Source of the DNA: M3007 sp031425155
Lineage (GTDB): Bacteria > Bacteroidota > Bacteroidia > Chitinophagales > Saprospiraceae
Direction of reading: 5' to 3'
Assembly (NCBI GenBank): GCA_031425155.1
Contig: JANPIV010000022.1
Coordinates: 1-64,000, forward strand
DNA: 64,000 bases
The notes beneath the pieces were generated by a model. It worked only from the letters and a program-made list of their open reading frames with translations, ran no database searches and had not been told where the DNA came from. Positions within the stretch are counted from its first letter, which is position 1, and every line of letters starts with the position of its first letter. Position numbers and translations under genes: made by a program. Of the stretch, positions 8,247-16,874 are shown one piece after another.

Positions 8247-9305
8247 TTGAGCGAAATCATTCTCACCATCGAGGGCATTGACCCAGTTCAACTCTACGGC
8301 GAAAACAACGCAAAATTAAATCTTTTGCGCAAAGCCTATTCCGACGTGACAATTACCTCACGCGGCAACAGCCTGAAAATTGCAGGCGATAAAAAAGATA
8401 CCCAGGCTGCGAAGGCAAAATTCGAAATGATGGTGCGCTATCTGCGCGAACATCACGAATTGCCCGTGCAAACGGTGGAGGACATTCTCGGCGGCGACAA
8501 CCCCTTTGAGGTGCGTATTCCCGTCAATGGCGACACCAACGGCACCATCCTGTTTGGTCGCGAAGGTCGGCCCATTAAGGCCAAAACCCGCAACCAAAAG
8601 CGGATGATCGAAATTTGCGAAGCGAATGACATCGTGTTCGCGGTCGGTCCGGCGGGTACGGGCAAGACCTACACGGCAGTCGCCATCGCGGTGCGGGCTT
8701 TGAAAAATAAATTAGTCAAGAAAATCGTGCTGACCCGTCCCGCTGTAGAAGCAGGCGAGAATCTGGGTTTTCTGCCCGGCGACCTGAAAGACAAGGTGGA
8801 CCCCTACCTGCGCCCGCTCTACGACGCGCTTGACGATATGTTGCCCATGGATAAACTCAACTTTTTCATGGAAAACCGGGTCATCGAAATCGCGCCGCTG
8901 GCCTTTATGCGCGGTCGGACGCTGGACAATGCCTACATTATTCTGGATGAAGCGCAGAATGCCACACCGCTGCAACTCAAGATGTTTCTGACCCGGATCG
9001 GACCATCGGCCAAGTGTATTATCACCGGCGACCTGAGCCAGATTGACTTGCCGGGCCACCAGAAATCGGGACTGCAACAGGCCATGCAAATTCTGGATGG
9101 CGTGGAAGGCATTTCTACGATCACGCTGACCACGGAAGACGTGGTGCGTCACCGTCTGGTGAAGGAAATCATCAAGGCCTACGATAAAATAGAAGGGGAG
9201 GAACGTGCCCGCAAAGAACGCCGACGCGCCGAGCAAAACGGCGACGATCTGATCGAAACGCGCCCGGATTGGGTGCCGCCGAGCAGGAGTGAAGGGCGGA
9301 GTTGA
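8247..9305 (+). CDS. PhoH-family ATPase
   Basis: This 352-residue protein has an N-terminal KH-like segment (about 1-85) and a RecA-like ATPase domain with Walker A GPAGTGKT at 134-141 and Walker B ILDEAQ at 232-237. PhoH/YbeZ proteins are nucleotide-binding proteins linked to RNA handling and ribosome maturation. The start is a TTG whose product begins SEIILTIEGIDPVQLYG, which matches the family N-terminus, and no ATG lies nearby in frame. The tail is rich in charged residues. It has its own promoter and is followed by an inverted repeat. Confidence 0.93.
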   Translation: MSEIILTIEGIDPVQLYGENNAKLNLLRKAYSDVTITSRGNSLKIAGDKKDTQAAKAKFEMMVRYLREHHELPVQTVEDILGGDNPFEVRIPVNGDTNGTILFGREGRPIKAKTRNQKRMIEICEANDIVFAVGPAGTGKTYTAVAIAVRALKNKLVKKIVLTRPAVEAGENLGFLPGDLKDKVDPYLRPLYDALDDMLPMDKLNFFMENRVIEIAPLAFMRGRTLDNAYIILDEAQNATPLQLKMFLTRIGPSAKCIITGDLSQIDLPGHQKSGLQQAMQILDGVEGISTITLTTEDVVRHRLVKEIIKAYDKIEGEERARKERRRAEQNGDDLIETRPDWVPPSRSEGRS

Positions 9306-9332
9306 TTTTAATTTTCTGATTTTTGAATATTC

Positions 9333-9402
9333 GAGGATGCGAGGATTTGAATAGTTTTTGGCGGAAATATTTTCGGTCAAATACTCAAATCCTCGTATCC
9401 TC
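9333..9402. repeat. 21-bp imperfect inverted repeat between phoH and osmC
   Basis: The arms 9333-9353 and 9382-9402 are complementary except at two positions and flank a 28-nt AT-rich loop. The RNA would fold into a long hairpin just upstream of the OsmC start at 9418. The element may terminate phoH transcription or stabilise the mRNA; there is no clean U-tract. Confidence 0.6.
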
Positions 9403-9417
9403 AAATCCTCCTCTTCC

Positions 9418-9819
9418 ATGACTTCCACCGTCCTCTACCTCGGCGACCTCCGCACCGAAGCCACGCACCTTCTTTCTGGCCGCACCATCATTACCGACGC
9501 ACCGCCCGACAACCAGGGCAAGGGCGAAGCCTTTTCGCCGACCGATCTTTGTGCGACTTCCTTGGCCTCCTGTATGCTGACGCTCATGGGCATCAGTGCG
9601 CGTGGCCACGATTTGGACATCACTGGTGCCAGTGCCGAAGTGACCAAAATCATGGCGGCCGGACCACGGCGAATTGCCCGTATCGAAATCAAATTCCAAA
9701 TGCCCGACCGTAATTTCACCGATGGGCAGAAAAAAATTCTGGAAACCGCCGCCCGTACTTGCCCCGTGCATTTCAGCCTCAACGAAGGCCTGGAGGAAGT
9801 GCTGGAATTCGTATGGTGA
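9418..9819 (+). CDS. OsmC/Ohr-family peroxiredoxin-like protein
   Basis: With the ATG at 9418 the product has 133 residues and the OsmC fold signatures: SPTDLCATSLASCMLT with the first reactive cysteine C52 and ARTCPVHFSL with the second, C115. These two cysteines reduce organic hydroperoxides in the family. It belongs to the small YhfA-like group. The frame is open upstream to 9358, but that part is encoded by the inverted repeat and is not protein-like. The adaptor gene begins 64 bp downstream. Confidence 0.9.
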   Translation: MTSTVLYLGDLRTEATHLLSGRTIITDAPPDNQGKGEAFSPTDLCATSLASCMLTLMGISARGHDLDITGASAEVTKIMAAGPRRIARIEIKFQMPDRNFTDGQKKILETAARTCPVHFSLNEGLEEVLEFVW

Positions 9820-9883
9820 TTTTGCCAGAAATTTTGCGGAAATTTGTCCCCTACGCAGCATCTGCAACGCTGTATCCGCAATT

Positions 9884-10954
9884 TTGAAAAAGAATAAAAC
9901 CGGGCTTTGGCTTTTTTTTGTTGCCGTATTGGCCCTCATCGGCTGGAAACTCTATTCCAACAAACAAGAACTGAAGGCCGAGACAGAACTCGGCAAAACG
10001 GTGCGGGCTTACGTGCCGGTGGAAGTGGCCCAACCGCAGTTCGATACGCTGGCGGAGCAATTAAACGCCGACGGTATTTTTTTACCCGCCAAAGAAATGC
10101 TGGTCATCTCGGAGACTGCGGGCAAGGTGTTGCAGGTGTATAAAAATAAGGGCGAAACGGTGCGCGAAGGCGATGTTATTGCTAAAATAGACGATGAATT
10201 GCTGCGAATTGATCTGGCAGCCACTCAGACCAACCTGGACAAACTACGCCGCGACGAAGAGCGCGTGAAAAGACTGATCGCCGGGGAGGCCTTACCCAAA
10301 AATAAAATCGAAGAAGTGCAACTGGGCATTGCTGCCGCCGAAGCCAAGGTCAAGGTGCTGCGTAAACAAATTGGCAACACCAGTATCAAAGCCACGATGG
10401 ATGGCATTCTGGGGATGCGCTTTATCGAGCGTGGCAGCGTCATCGGCCCCGGTATTCAGGTGGCGCAGATCACCAGCCTCGCCAAACTTTTCCTGATGGT
10501 GAAAGTGATCGAAAAGGACATTCTAAACGTGCGCAAAGGCCAGTCTGTCCGCATCGCCGCCGATGTGTATCCCGATACGACGCTGATTGGCAAGGTCACC
10601 AATATTGGCCTCCGCGCCGACAACGCCTACAACTACGACGTGGAAATAGAGGTCACCAACCCGAAGGATTCGCCTTTGCGCAGCGGGATGCACGCCCGTG
10701 CTATTTTCACGGCTGATAAAATCCGGCAGGGCCTGACGATCCCGCGCCGCGCCATTGCGGGCAGTTTGCAGGATGCCAAAGTATATGTGGTCAAAGATTC
10801 TACGGCCCAACTGCGCCCGGTGGTGCTGGGCGGCATTCACGGAGATCGGGTGGAAGTGACCTCCGGTCTGGATTCCACCGACCAGGTGGTGCTCACCGGC
10901 CAGCTCAACCTCACCAATGGCGCACGGGTGCAGGTCATGAACACTGGCCAATAG
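9884..10954 (+). CDS. RND efflux periplasmic adaptor subunit (HlyD/AcrA family)
   Basis: From a TTG start the 356-residue protein begins with KKNKTGLW, then a single membrane anchor (about 8-22). The membrane-fusion architecture follows: a barrel-sandwich half with AGKVLQVYKNKGETVREGD, a helical hairpin, the second lipoyl half with IKATMDGILGMRFIERG, and beta-barrel and membrane-proximal domains. Adaptors of this kind link an inner-membrane RND pump to an outer-membrane channel. Unusually, no pump or channel gene follows; the next gene is an acyltransferase 17 bp away. A start upstream inside osmC is excluded by overlap. Confidence 0.88.
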   Translation: MKKNKTGLWLFFVAVLALIGWKLYSNKQELKAETELGKTVRAYVPVEVAQPQFDTLAEQLNADGIFLPAKEMLVISETAGKVLQVYKNKGETVREGDVIAKIDDELLRIDLAATQTNLDKLRRDEERVKRLIAGEALPKNKIEEVQLGIAAAEAKVKVLRKQIGNTSIKATMDGILGMRFIERGSVIGPGIQVAQITSLAKLFLMVKVIEKDILNVRKGQSVRIAADVYPDTTLIGKVTNIGLRADNAYNYDVEIEVTNPKDSPLRSGMHARAIFTADKIRQGLTIPRRAIAGSLQDAKVYVVKDSTAQLRPVVLGGIHGDRVEVTSGLDSTDQVVLTGQLNLTNGARVQVMNTGQ

Positions 10955-10971
10955 CCGCTCTCACGTACGCT

Positions 10972-12237
10972 ATGGCCTTTCACGTCCCTTCTCCTTTTCC
11001 GGTTTTGACGGCTTTTCTGCGCGATAAGGAGTTTCGCCACAGTGCCCTTTTGCACTTTGCGGCGTTCCTGCGTTTGCAACTGGCAACTTTTTTCAGTAAC
11101 AAGCCACTGACCAACCCCTTTCCCGGCAAAATCCCGGCCCTCGACGGGGTCCGCGGCATCGCCATTCTGGTGGTGATGCTGAACCACTTTTTTTTGCATG
11201 AATTCATTCCCGATACGCCTTTTTGGAAGTTGGTAAACAGCGGCTGGCTCGGCGTGGATTTGTTTTTTGTGCTTTCGGGTTTCCTGATCACGGGCATTCT
11301 ACTGGATACCAAACACCGCGAACTCTATTGGGCTACGTTCTTCAGTCGCCGGGCCCTGCGCATTTTTCCCCTCTATTATTTTGCGGTGCTGGTGGTCTGG
11401 CTGGAAGTGGTTTTTGTCGAACATGGGGCCGACCGGCTGCATGACTATGCTTCGCTGTGGTGGTTTGTGTTTTTTCTACCCAACATTGCACTGGCCTTAA
11501 ACGACAACTGGGTCTATCATAGCAACTATTTGGGGATCAATCACTTGTGGTCGGTAGCGGTGGAAGAGCAATTTTACTTGGCTTGGCCATTGATTGTGAA
11601 AATATTGCCGCCACGTGCGCTGGTTTTGCTGTGTGTCCTGCTGATCCATTATAGTTTGCCCATTCGCCGCATGGTGGACGAGCAATTTCATGCCGATGGC
11701 TCCTGGACGATGGCCTCTTATGTCCTGCCTTATTGCCGGATGGATGCCCTGGCGGCGGGCTGTTTTATGGCCGTCTTTTTTCGGTTGGGCTGGCACCGCC
11801 GGATTCCTTTCGACCGCTGGATCGTGCGTATTTTATTTTGCTGGATGGGCTGGCGCGTGGGCGAAAGCCTGATGCACGGCGGCACCCATTACCGCGATAC
11901 ACTGTCGGCCCTTTTCTTCGCTTCGTTTTTGTATTTGGCCCTGAATCATCACCCCAAAGGCCTCGTGCGTCGTCTCTGCGAAAACCCCTTTCTGATGCAC
12001 TTGGGCGTGTTCAGTTATGGGCTCTACGTCTTTCACCAGATGTTTCGTTTCGTTTGGATGGCCCTGTTTGGCGATTGGCTGGTGGCCAGCGGCTGGAATC
12101 CGGTGTTGGCACAGGGTATTTACATCGTGCTCGCCTTTGGCGGCTCCTACGTACTGGCCCGCGTAAGTTGGATTTTGCTGGAAAAACCTTTTTTGAAACT
12201 TAAAGACGTATGGGCCCCGGTGAAAAAAGCGGAATAG
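10972..12237 (+). CDS. Acyltransferase 3 family membrane protein
   Basis: The 421-residue protein has about ten hydrophobic segments and the acyltransferase-3 signature LDGVRGIAILVVMLNHF, in which R61 and H72 are the conserved active pair. These OafA/NodX-like enzymes move acetyl or other acyl groups onto surface glycans. Only 17 bp separate it from the adaptor gene, so the two are probably co-transcribed. The first ~50 residues are family-atypical, so the true start could be further in, though no better ATG is seen. Confidence 0.88.
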   Translation: MAFHVPSPFPVLTAFLRDKEFRHSALLHFAAFLRLQLATFFSNKPLTNPFPGKIPALDGVRGIAILVVMLNHFFLHEFIPDTPFWKLVNSGWLGVDLFFVLSGFLITGILLDTKHRELYWATFFSRRALRIFPLYYFAVLVVWLEVVFVEHGADRLHDYASLWWFVFFLPNIALALNDNWVYHSNYLGINHLWSVAVEEQFYLAWPLIVKILPPRALVLLCVLLIHYSLPIRRMVDEQFHADGSWTMASYVLPYCRMDALAAGCFMAVFFRLGWHRRIPFDRWIVRILFCWMGWRVGESLMHGGTHYRDTLSALFFASFLYLALNHHPKGLVRRLCENPFLMHLGVFSYGLYVFHQMFRFVWMALFGDWLVASGWNPVLAQGIYIVLAFGGSYVLARVSWILLEKPFLKLKDVWAPVKKAE

Positions 12238-12240
12238 CCA

Positions 12241-13998
12241 TCAACGCAATAACATCACCTCCCCCTTTTTCTCCTGCACCTCCCCCTGAAACCGCACCCT
12301 GCCGCGATAAGCATATACATCGGAGGGTAATTCCTGCCCATCCAAACGCCCATCCCAGCCGCCGCTGGTGCCGCTCCACACTTTTTTGCCCCAGCGGGAA
12401 TAGACTTCCAATTCAAGTACTTCAAAGTTGGAACCGCCGGGAAAAAACACATCGTTGACATTATCGCCGTTCGGCGTGAAAGCGTTGGGAATAAACAACA
12501 TTTGATCTTCAATCGTGAAGGCCACCGTGTCGGTGCAGCCAGTCGCGTCGGTTACCGTGACTATGTAATCGCCTGGCGTTAAATCAGTTACCAGTGAGTC
12601 GGTCTGATTGGTACTCCACATATAAGTTACTGGCGGGAGATCATCCGTGGCAATAATCGTCGCGGTAGAACAGGGCATCGGGCACTCCGCCGGAAACTGC
12701 ACCATCGCCGACAAAACACAGCAGGTATCTACCAATATAGTCCGGGTGGTGGTGACATCACAGCCCGTCGAGGTCTCCACGCGCAGCGAAACGATTTTGC
12801 TGCCCGCCGTTGCGTAGCGCACCGTTTGTGGGCCTTGCGTATTGGCGGTATCTGGCTGGGCACCCACCCCAAAGTTCCAGTGCCAGGCGGTGATTAGGCC
12901 ATTATCAACTTTGGAAGTATCTGTAAAAACAATGCGCTCACCGAGGCAAATACTGTCGGCTTTATCGCTGATAAAACCGGCATCCAGACCCACAAACTCG
13001 TCTGTGCCACCCCAATCTATTTGAAAACCATTGCCACTAGAAGTGAAGTTATTGACTGCCAAGACATACGTCGTGCCCGCCGTCATGTTGAGGGCCGCCA
13101 GGAAATTGTCCTGTCCAGGATTGCAGCCGCTTTGCTCACTCAAATCTGTCGAACTGGCCCGCAGACCAGTCGGCCCCATACAAGGGCTGGGCAGGCCAAA
13201 ATCACCGGCCGCCATACAGCGCAGCACGACCTTTCCGGCGCAATTGCCCACCCCATTGGGCAGGCGATAGACGATAAAATCTATGTCGTCGGTCGCATTA
13301 TTGGGGGTTAAAGTGAACTCCAGAGTCCCATTATTGGCAGCGGTAAAAACATACCAGGTAGAATTGGATTCGGCAAAAAATCCGCCAAAACAGGGCGCAT
13401 CGTCCATTTCATTGGGATTGCTGCCCGGCCCGGCCACGGCTGCGACATTAAAAGACTCTTTGTTGCAAAGCACTACCGCTGTCGGGCAATCTCCGGAGAG
13501 GGTGCCGCCAAAGAAATAATTACGCAGACAATATTGAAAAGTACCGGGAAATACCCCATCCACCCGAAAGTAATAAGTCTCGCCGGGCGTAAGTCCAGCG
13601 GCCACCAATTCGACGATATTATTATTAAAACCCGGATCAACCTGGCAAGCCAACTCGGTCAGTACTCCGCAAGTACCGCTGTATAGCGTCACCCTTGGCA
13701 GTTGCAACGTGCCACCCGGCGTATCGAAAGTATTACCACGAATGGTAACCGTTGCCTCGGAAGCGATGGCCACAAAAGAGAACCAGACATCCTGTGGATT
13801 GGTCAGCGAACAGGCGGAAGGAGGCACATTACTTTCCGTGGCGTTCAGATTAGTGCCCGCCCCGACAGCCGAACAAAAATTTTCCGGGTCGGCAATGGCG
13901 ATGGCGTTGGCGCACTCGTCATTGATTTGGCCGAAGGCAAAAAAAGCAAAAAACAGGGGCAAAAAGGCCAGAAAAGCGCGCAGGTAGATGTTTGTCAT
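12241..13998 (-). CDS. Secreted surface protein with one PKD domain and a type B T9SS sorting domain
   Basis: The 585-residue product has a signal peptide ending near FAFGQ, two beta-rich modules with paired cysteines (about 25-165 and 170-325), one PKD-like domain (about 335-425, with WHWNFGVGAQP), a SprB-like segment with WSTNQTDSLVTDLTPGDY and a C-terminal CHU_C domain (FIPNAFTPNGDNVNDVF, YSRWGKKVWSG). CHU_C domains direct export through T9SS and attachment to the outside. It is a paralogue of the next gene upstream, sharing both ends. A consensus -7 motif lies 38 bp before the start. Confidence 0.9.
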   Translation of the reverse strand: MTNIYLRAFLAFLPLFFAFFAFGQINDECANAIAIADPENFCSAVGAGTNLNATESNVPPSACSLTNPQDVWFSFVAIASEATVTIRGNTFDTPGGTLQLPRVTLYSGTCGVLTELACQVDPGFNNNIVELVAAGLTPGETYYFRVDGVFPGTFQYCLRNYFFGGTLSGDCPTAVVLCNKESFNVAAVAGPGSNPNEMDDAPCFGGFFAESNSTWYVFTAANNGTLEFTLTPNNATDDIDFIVYRLPNGVGNCAGKVVLRCMAAGDFGLPSPCMGPTGLRASSTDLSEQSGCNPGQDNFLAALNMTAGTTYVLAVNNFTSSGNGFQIDWGGTDEFVGLDAGFISDKADSICLGERIVFTDTSKVDNGLITAWHWNFGVGAQPDTANTQGPQTVRYATAGSKIVSLRVETSTGCDVTTTRTILVDTCCVLSAMVQFPAECPMPCSTATIIATDDLPPVTYMWSTNQTDSLVTDLTPGDYIVTVTDATGCTDTVAFTIEDQMLFIPNAFTPNGDNVNDVFFPGGSNFEVLELEVYSRWGKKVWSGTSGGWDGRLDGQELPSDVYAYRGRVRFQGEVQEKKGEVMLLR

Positions 13999-14035
13999 GG
14001 ATAAATCTGGTGGGAGGAATTAAATAGCGGTTGGG

Positions 14036-14043
14036 CAAATATA
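14036..14043 (-). promoter_or_regulatory. -7 promoter element of the one-PKD surface gene
   Basis: CAAATATA on the plus strand reads TATATTTG on the minus strand, a perfect TAnnTTTG match 38 bp upstream of the ATG. No TTG was found at the expected -33 distance. Confidence 0.45.
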
Positions 14044-14111
14044 GCAAAAGCCGCTATGTAGCCGCAGCGGGATTTCATCAAACATATTTATTGGAAACTT
14101 TCGCTTTCCGG

Positions 14112-16709
14112 CTATCGCAACAGCATCACTTCTCCGTGGCGTTCCTCCACTACGCCTCTAAATCGTACTTTACTGCGGTAGGCATACACATCAGAGGGCA
14201 GTTCCTGGCCATCCAGTCGGCCATCCCAACCGCCATTGGTGCCACTCCACACCTTTTTGCCCCAGCGGGAATACACTTCCAACTCGAGTACGTCAAAGCC
14301 GGAACCCACCGGGAAAAACACGTCGTTGACATTGTCGCTATTAGGCGTAAAAGCATTGGGAATCTCAAACAGTTCCCGTTCTTCAATGCGGAATGAAACC
14401 GTATCCGTGCAGCCAAATAGCACGTCGGTGACCGTCACTATATAATCGCCGGGCACCAGATCATTGACCACCGGGGTCGTCTGGCCACTGCTCCAGGCAT
14501 AGGTTAGTTCGGGCAGGAAATACGTGACCGAAGGCACGATAGTCGCTGTCGAACAAGGCGCGGCGCAGTCCATGGGAAATTCCACTTTTACGCCGGTTAA
14601 GGCGCAGCAGGTATCTACCAGTATGATCTGGGTGACTACGGCTTCGCAACCCTCGGAATTTTCAATTGAAAGAGAGATGGTTTTAATACCAGCGGTCGTG
14701 TATTGCACCGTATGCGGACCGCGCGTGTTGGCGGTGTCAGGCTGCGCACCATCACCAAAATCCCATTTCCAACTGTTAATGGTGCCATTATTATCCACCG
14801 AAGTATCGTTGAAAGTAACTCCTGCCTGGAGGCAAACCGTGCTGTCTGCATTATTACTGACAAAACCCGCCGATAACGTGCAGCAGCTGTCCACCACCAA
14901 TGTCCGGGTTACGATCATTTCGCAACCAGTAGAAGTCTTGACTATTAGTGAAATAGTTTTGATGCCTGTTGTCGTGTACTGTACTGATATCATGCTTGGG
15001 CCAATAGGGACTACTTGAGCATCTAACTCAAAGCCCCACTCCAAGTTGGTGATTACACCATCCTCTGTACTAGAAGTGTCCGTAAGAATGATCGTCCTGC
15101 CAAGACAGACTAGACTATCCGCAATATCAATAGTAAAACCCGCTGCTAAAGTGCAGCAAGTGTCTACCAATAATGTTTGGCTCACCGTCATGTCGCAGCC
15201 GTTAGAAGTCTCCACGCGCAGGGAAATAATCTTGCTTCCCGCCGTCGCGTACTCCACCGTATGGGGGCCAGCAGTATTGGCCGTAGCTGGCTGAGCACCC
15301 GCTCCAAAATTCCAGTGCCAGGCCGTGATCGTGCCATCGCTGACGGTGGAAGTGTCAGTAAAAATAATATTTTTCCCAAGACACACCGTAGTGTCCGCGT
15401 TATTGCTGGTAAAGCCCGCCATCAATCCGCAACAAGTGTCGACTACAAAAGTCCGGGTCACCGTCACATCGCAGCCCGTGGAAGTCTTGATTTGTAAGGA
15501 AACAATTTTGGTACCTGCCGTCGTGTAATTCACCGTATGCGGCCCACGGGTCTCAGCAGTGGCGGGTTGGGCATCCACCCCAAAGTTCCAGTGCCAGCCG
15601 GTAATGCTCGCATTATTGATCATTGAAGTATCCGTAAAAGTGATGGTCTCGCCGAGGCAAATGGTGCTGTCTGGTTCACTGCTGGTGAAACCCGCTTTTG
15701 GCCCGGCAAACAGTCCGGTACCGCCCCATTCTATTTGAAAACCATTGCCACTGGAGGTAAAATTATTGACCGCGAGCGCATAGGTGGTGCCCGCCACCAT
15801 ATTGAGAGGAGCCAGAAAATTATCCTGACTCCCATCACAGTTCGATTCCTCGCTGATGTCCGTTGAACCACTGCTCAAGCCCGTCGGCCCCATACATGGA
15901 CTGGGAAAGAAAACGTCGCCTGCGGCCATGCAACGTAACAAACTCTTATTGGCACAGTTGCCCGGGCCATTGGGCAGCCGATAGACCACAAAATCAAGGT
16001 CGTCCGTGGCATTATTGGGCGTCAGCGTAAATGTCAGCGTACCATTGTTAGCGGCGGTGAAAACGTACCAGGTAGAATTGGTTTCAGCACCAAAATCGTT
16101 AAAACACGGCGCATCATCCAGTTCGGTGGGGTCGTCGCCCGCCCCTGTTAAAGCTTCTACATTGAACGGCGATTTGTCGCACAGTACCACCGCCGTTGGG
16201 CAATCCCCGGAGAGCGTGCCACTGAAAAAATAGTTGCGGATACAGTATTGAAAAGTGCCGCCTATAGCTCCTGCTACCCGAAAATAGTAGGTCTCGCCGG
16301 GCGTAAGGCCCGACGCGGATAACTCCACAATGTTGCTAAAAAATAAGTCGGAGGTGCAATCCAGTTCGGTAAGCGAGCCACAAGGGCCGCTGTACAGGGA
16401 CATCGTTGGAAGCAACAAAGAGCCGCCCGGGTTATCAAACGTAAATCCGCGAATGATGACGGTCACCTCGGAAGCTATGGCTACAAATGAGTACCAAACG
16501 TCCTGCCCATTGGCACCAAAACAGGCGGAAGCGGGTACATTGCTGCTCGTGGCACCAACGGTAGTACCTGCGCCTGCCAGGGAACAAAAATTTTCCGGGT
16601 TCAAAATTAAAGTAGCCGTACTACATTCATTATTGAATTGACCAAAGGCTGAAAAGCCGGAAAAAAGGGGCAAAAGAACGAGGAAGAAACGTAATCGAAT
16701 GGTTGTCAT
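14112..16709 (-). CDS. Secreted surface protein with four tandem PKD domains and a type B T9SS sorting domain
   Basis: The product of 865 residues has a signal peptide ending near FSAFGQ, the same two N-terminal modules as its paralogue, then four consecutive PKD-type units of about 92 residues (about 337-705). Each unit ends in a V(D)xCC motif and carries an F.DTS...W.(W/D)FG pattern. A SprB-like segment (WSSGQTTPVVNDLVPGDY) and a CHU_C domain follow. In unit 3 the usual WHWNFG has become LEWGFE, so one unit is diverging. The two genes are adjacent on the same strand, so duplication and change in PKD copy number explain the pair. Confidence 0.92.
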   Translation of the reverse strand: MTTIRLRFFLVLLPLFSGFSAFGQFNNECSTATLILNPENFCSLAGAGTTVGATSSNVPASACFGANGQDVWYSFVAIASEVTVIIRGFTFDNPGGSLLLPTMSLYSGPCGSLTELDCTSDLFFSNIVELSASGLTPGETYYFRVAGAIGGTFQYCIRNYFFSGTLSGDCPTAVVLCDKSPFNVEALTGAGDDPTELDDAPCFNDFGAETNSTWYVFTAANNGTLTFTLTPNNATDDLDFVVYRLPNGPGNCANKSLLRCMAAGDVFFPSPCMGPTGLSSGSTDISEESNCDGSQDNFLAPLNMVAGTTYALAVNNFTSSGNGFQIEWGGTGLFAGPKAGFTSSEPDSTICLGETITFTDTSMINNASITGWHWNFGVDAQPATAETRGPHTVNYTTAGTKIVSLQIKTSTGCDVTVTRTFVVDTCCGLMAGFTSNNADTTVCLGKNIIFTDTSTVSDGTITAWHWNFGAGAQPATANTAGPHTVEYATAGSKIISLRVETSNGCDMTVSQTLLVDTCCTLAAGFTIDIADSLVCLGRTIILTDTSSTEDGVITNLEWGFELDAQVVPIGPSMISVQYTTTGIKTISLIVKTSTGCEMIVTRTLVVDSCCTLSAGFVSNNADSTVCLQAGVTFNDTSVDNNGTINSWKWDFGDGAQPDTANTRGPHTVQYTTAGIKTISLSIENSEGCEAVVTQIILVDTCCALTGVKVEFPMDCAAPCSTATIVPSVTYFLPELTYAWSSGQTTPVVNDLVPGDYIVTVTDVLFGCTDTVSFRIEERELFEIPNAFTPNSDNVNDVFFPVGSGFDVLELEVYSRWGKKVWSGTNGGWDGRLDGQELPSDVYAYRSKVRFRGVVEERHGEVMLLR
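14594..15705 (-). repeat. Four tandem PKD-coding units
   Basis: Four ~276-bp in-frame direct repeats encode the PKD domains. Units 1, 2 and 4 are most alike. The paralogous gene downstream keeps a single unit. Confidence 0.8.
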
Positions 16710-16740
16710 GCGTAAATCGGGTGGGAGGATTTAATTAAAA

Positions 16741-16874
16741 AAGCAAAATTACAAAAAGCAAATTGGCAATGAAAAGCAAAGCGTTGCGTCTACAGAATTT
16801 GCCTTTTGCTTTTTTGCTCTTTGCCCTTTGCTTTTTTTGTTTCCTTGCCCCTTGCTTCTTTTGCCCCTTGCCTT
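16741..16874. repeat. Degenerate AAAGGCAAA-type palindromic element
   Basis: A left half rich in GCAAA words is mirrored by a right half rich in TTTGC words. The words resemble the element found intact at 38036-38190 and partly at 35420-35494, but this copy is too diverged for a firm alignment. It sits between two minus-strand genes. Confidence 0.4.
16744..16751 (-). promoter_or_regulatory. -7 promoter element of the four-PKD surface gene
   Basis: CAAAATTA (TAATTTTG on the minus strand) is a perfect -7 match 35 bp before the ATG, the same distance as in the paralogous gene. Confidence 0.45.
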
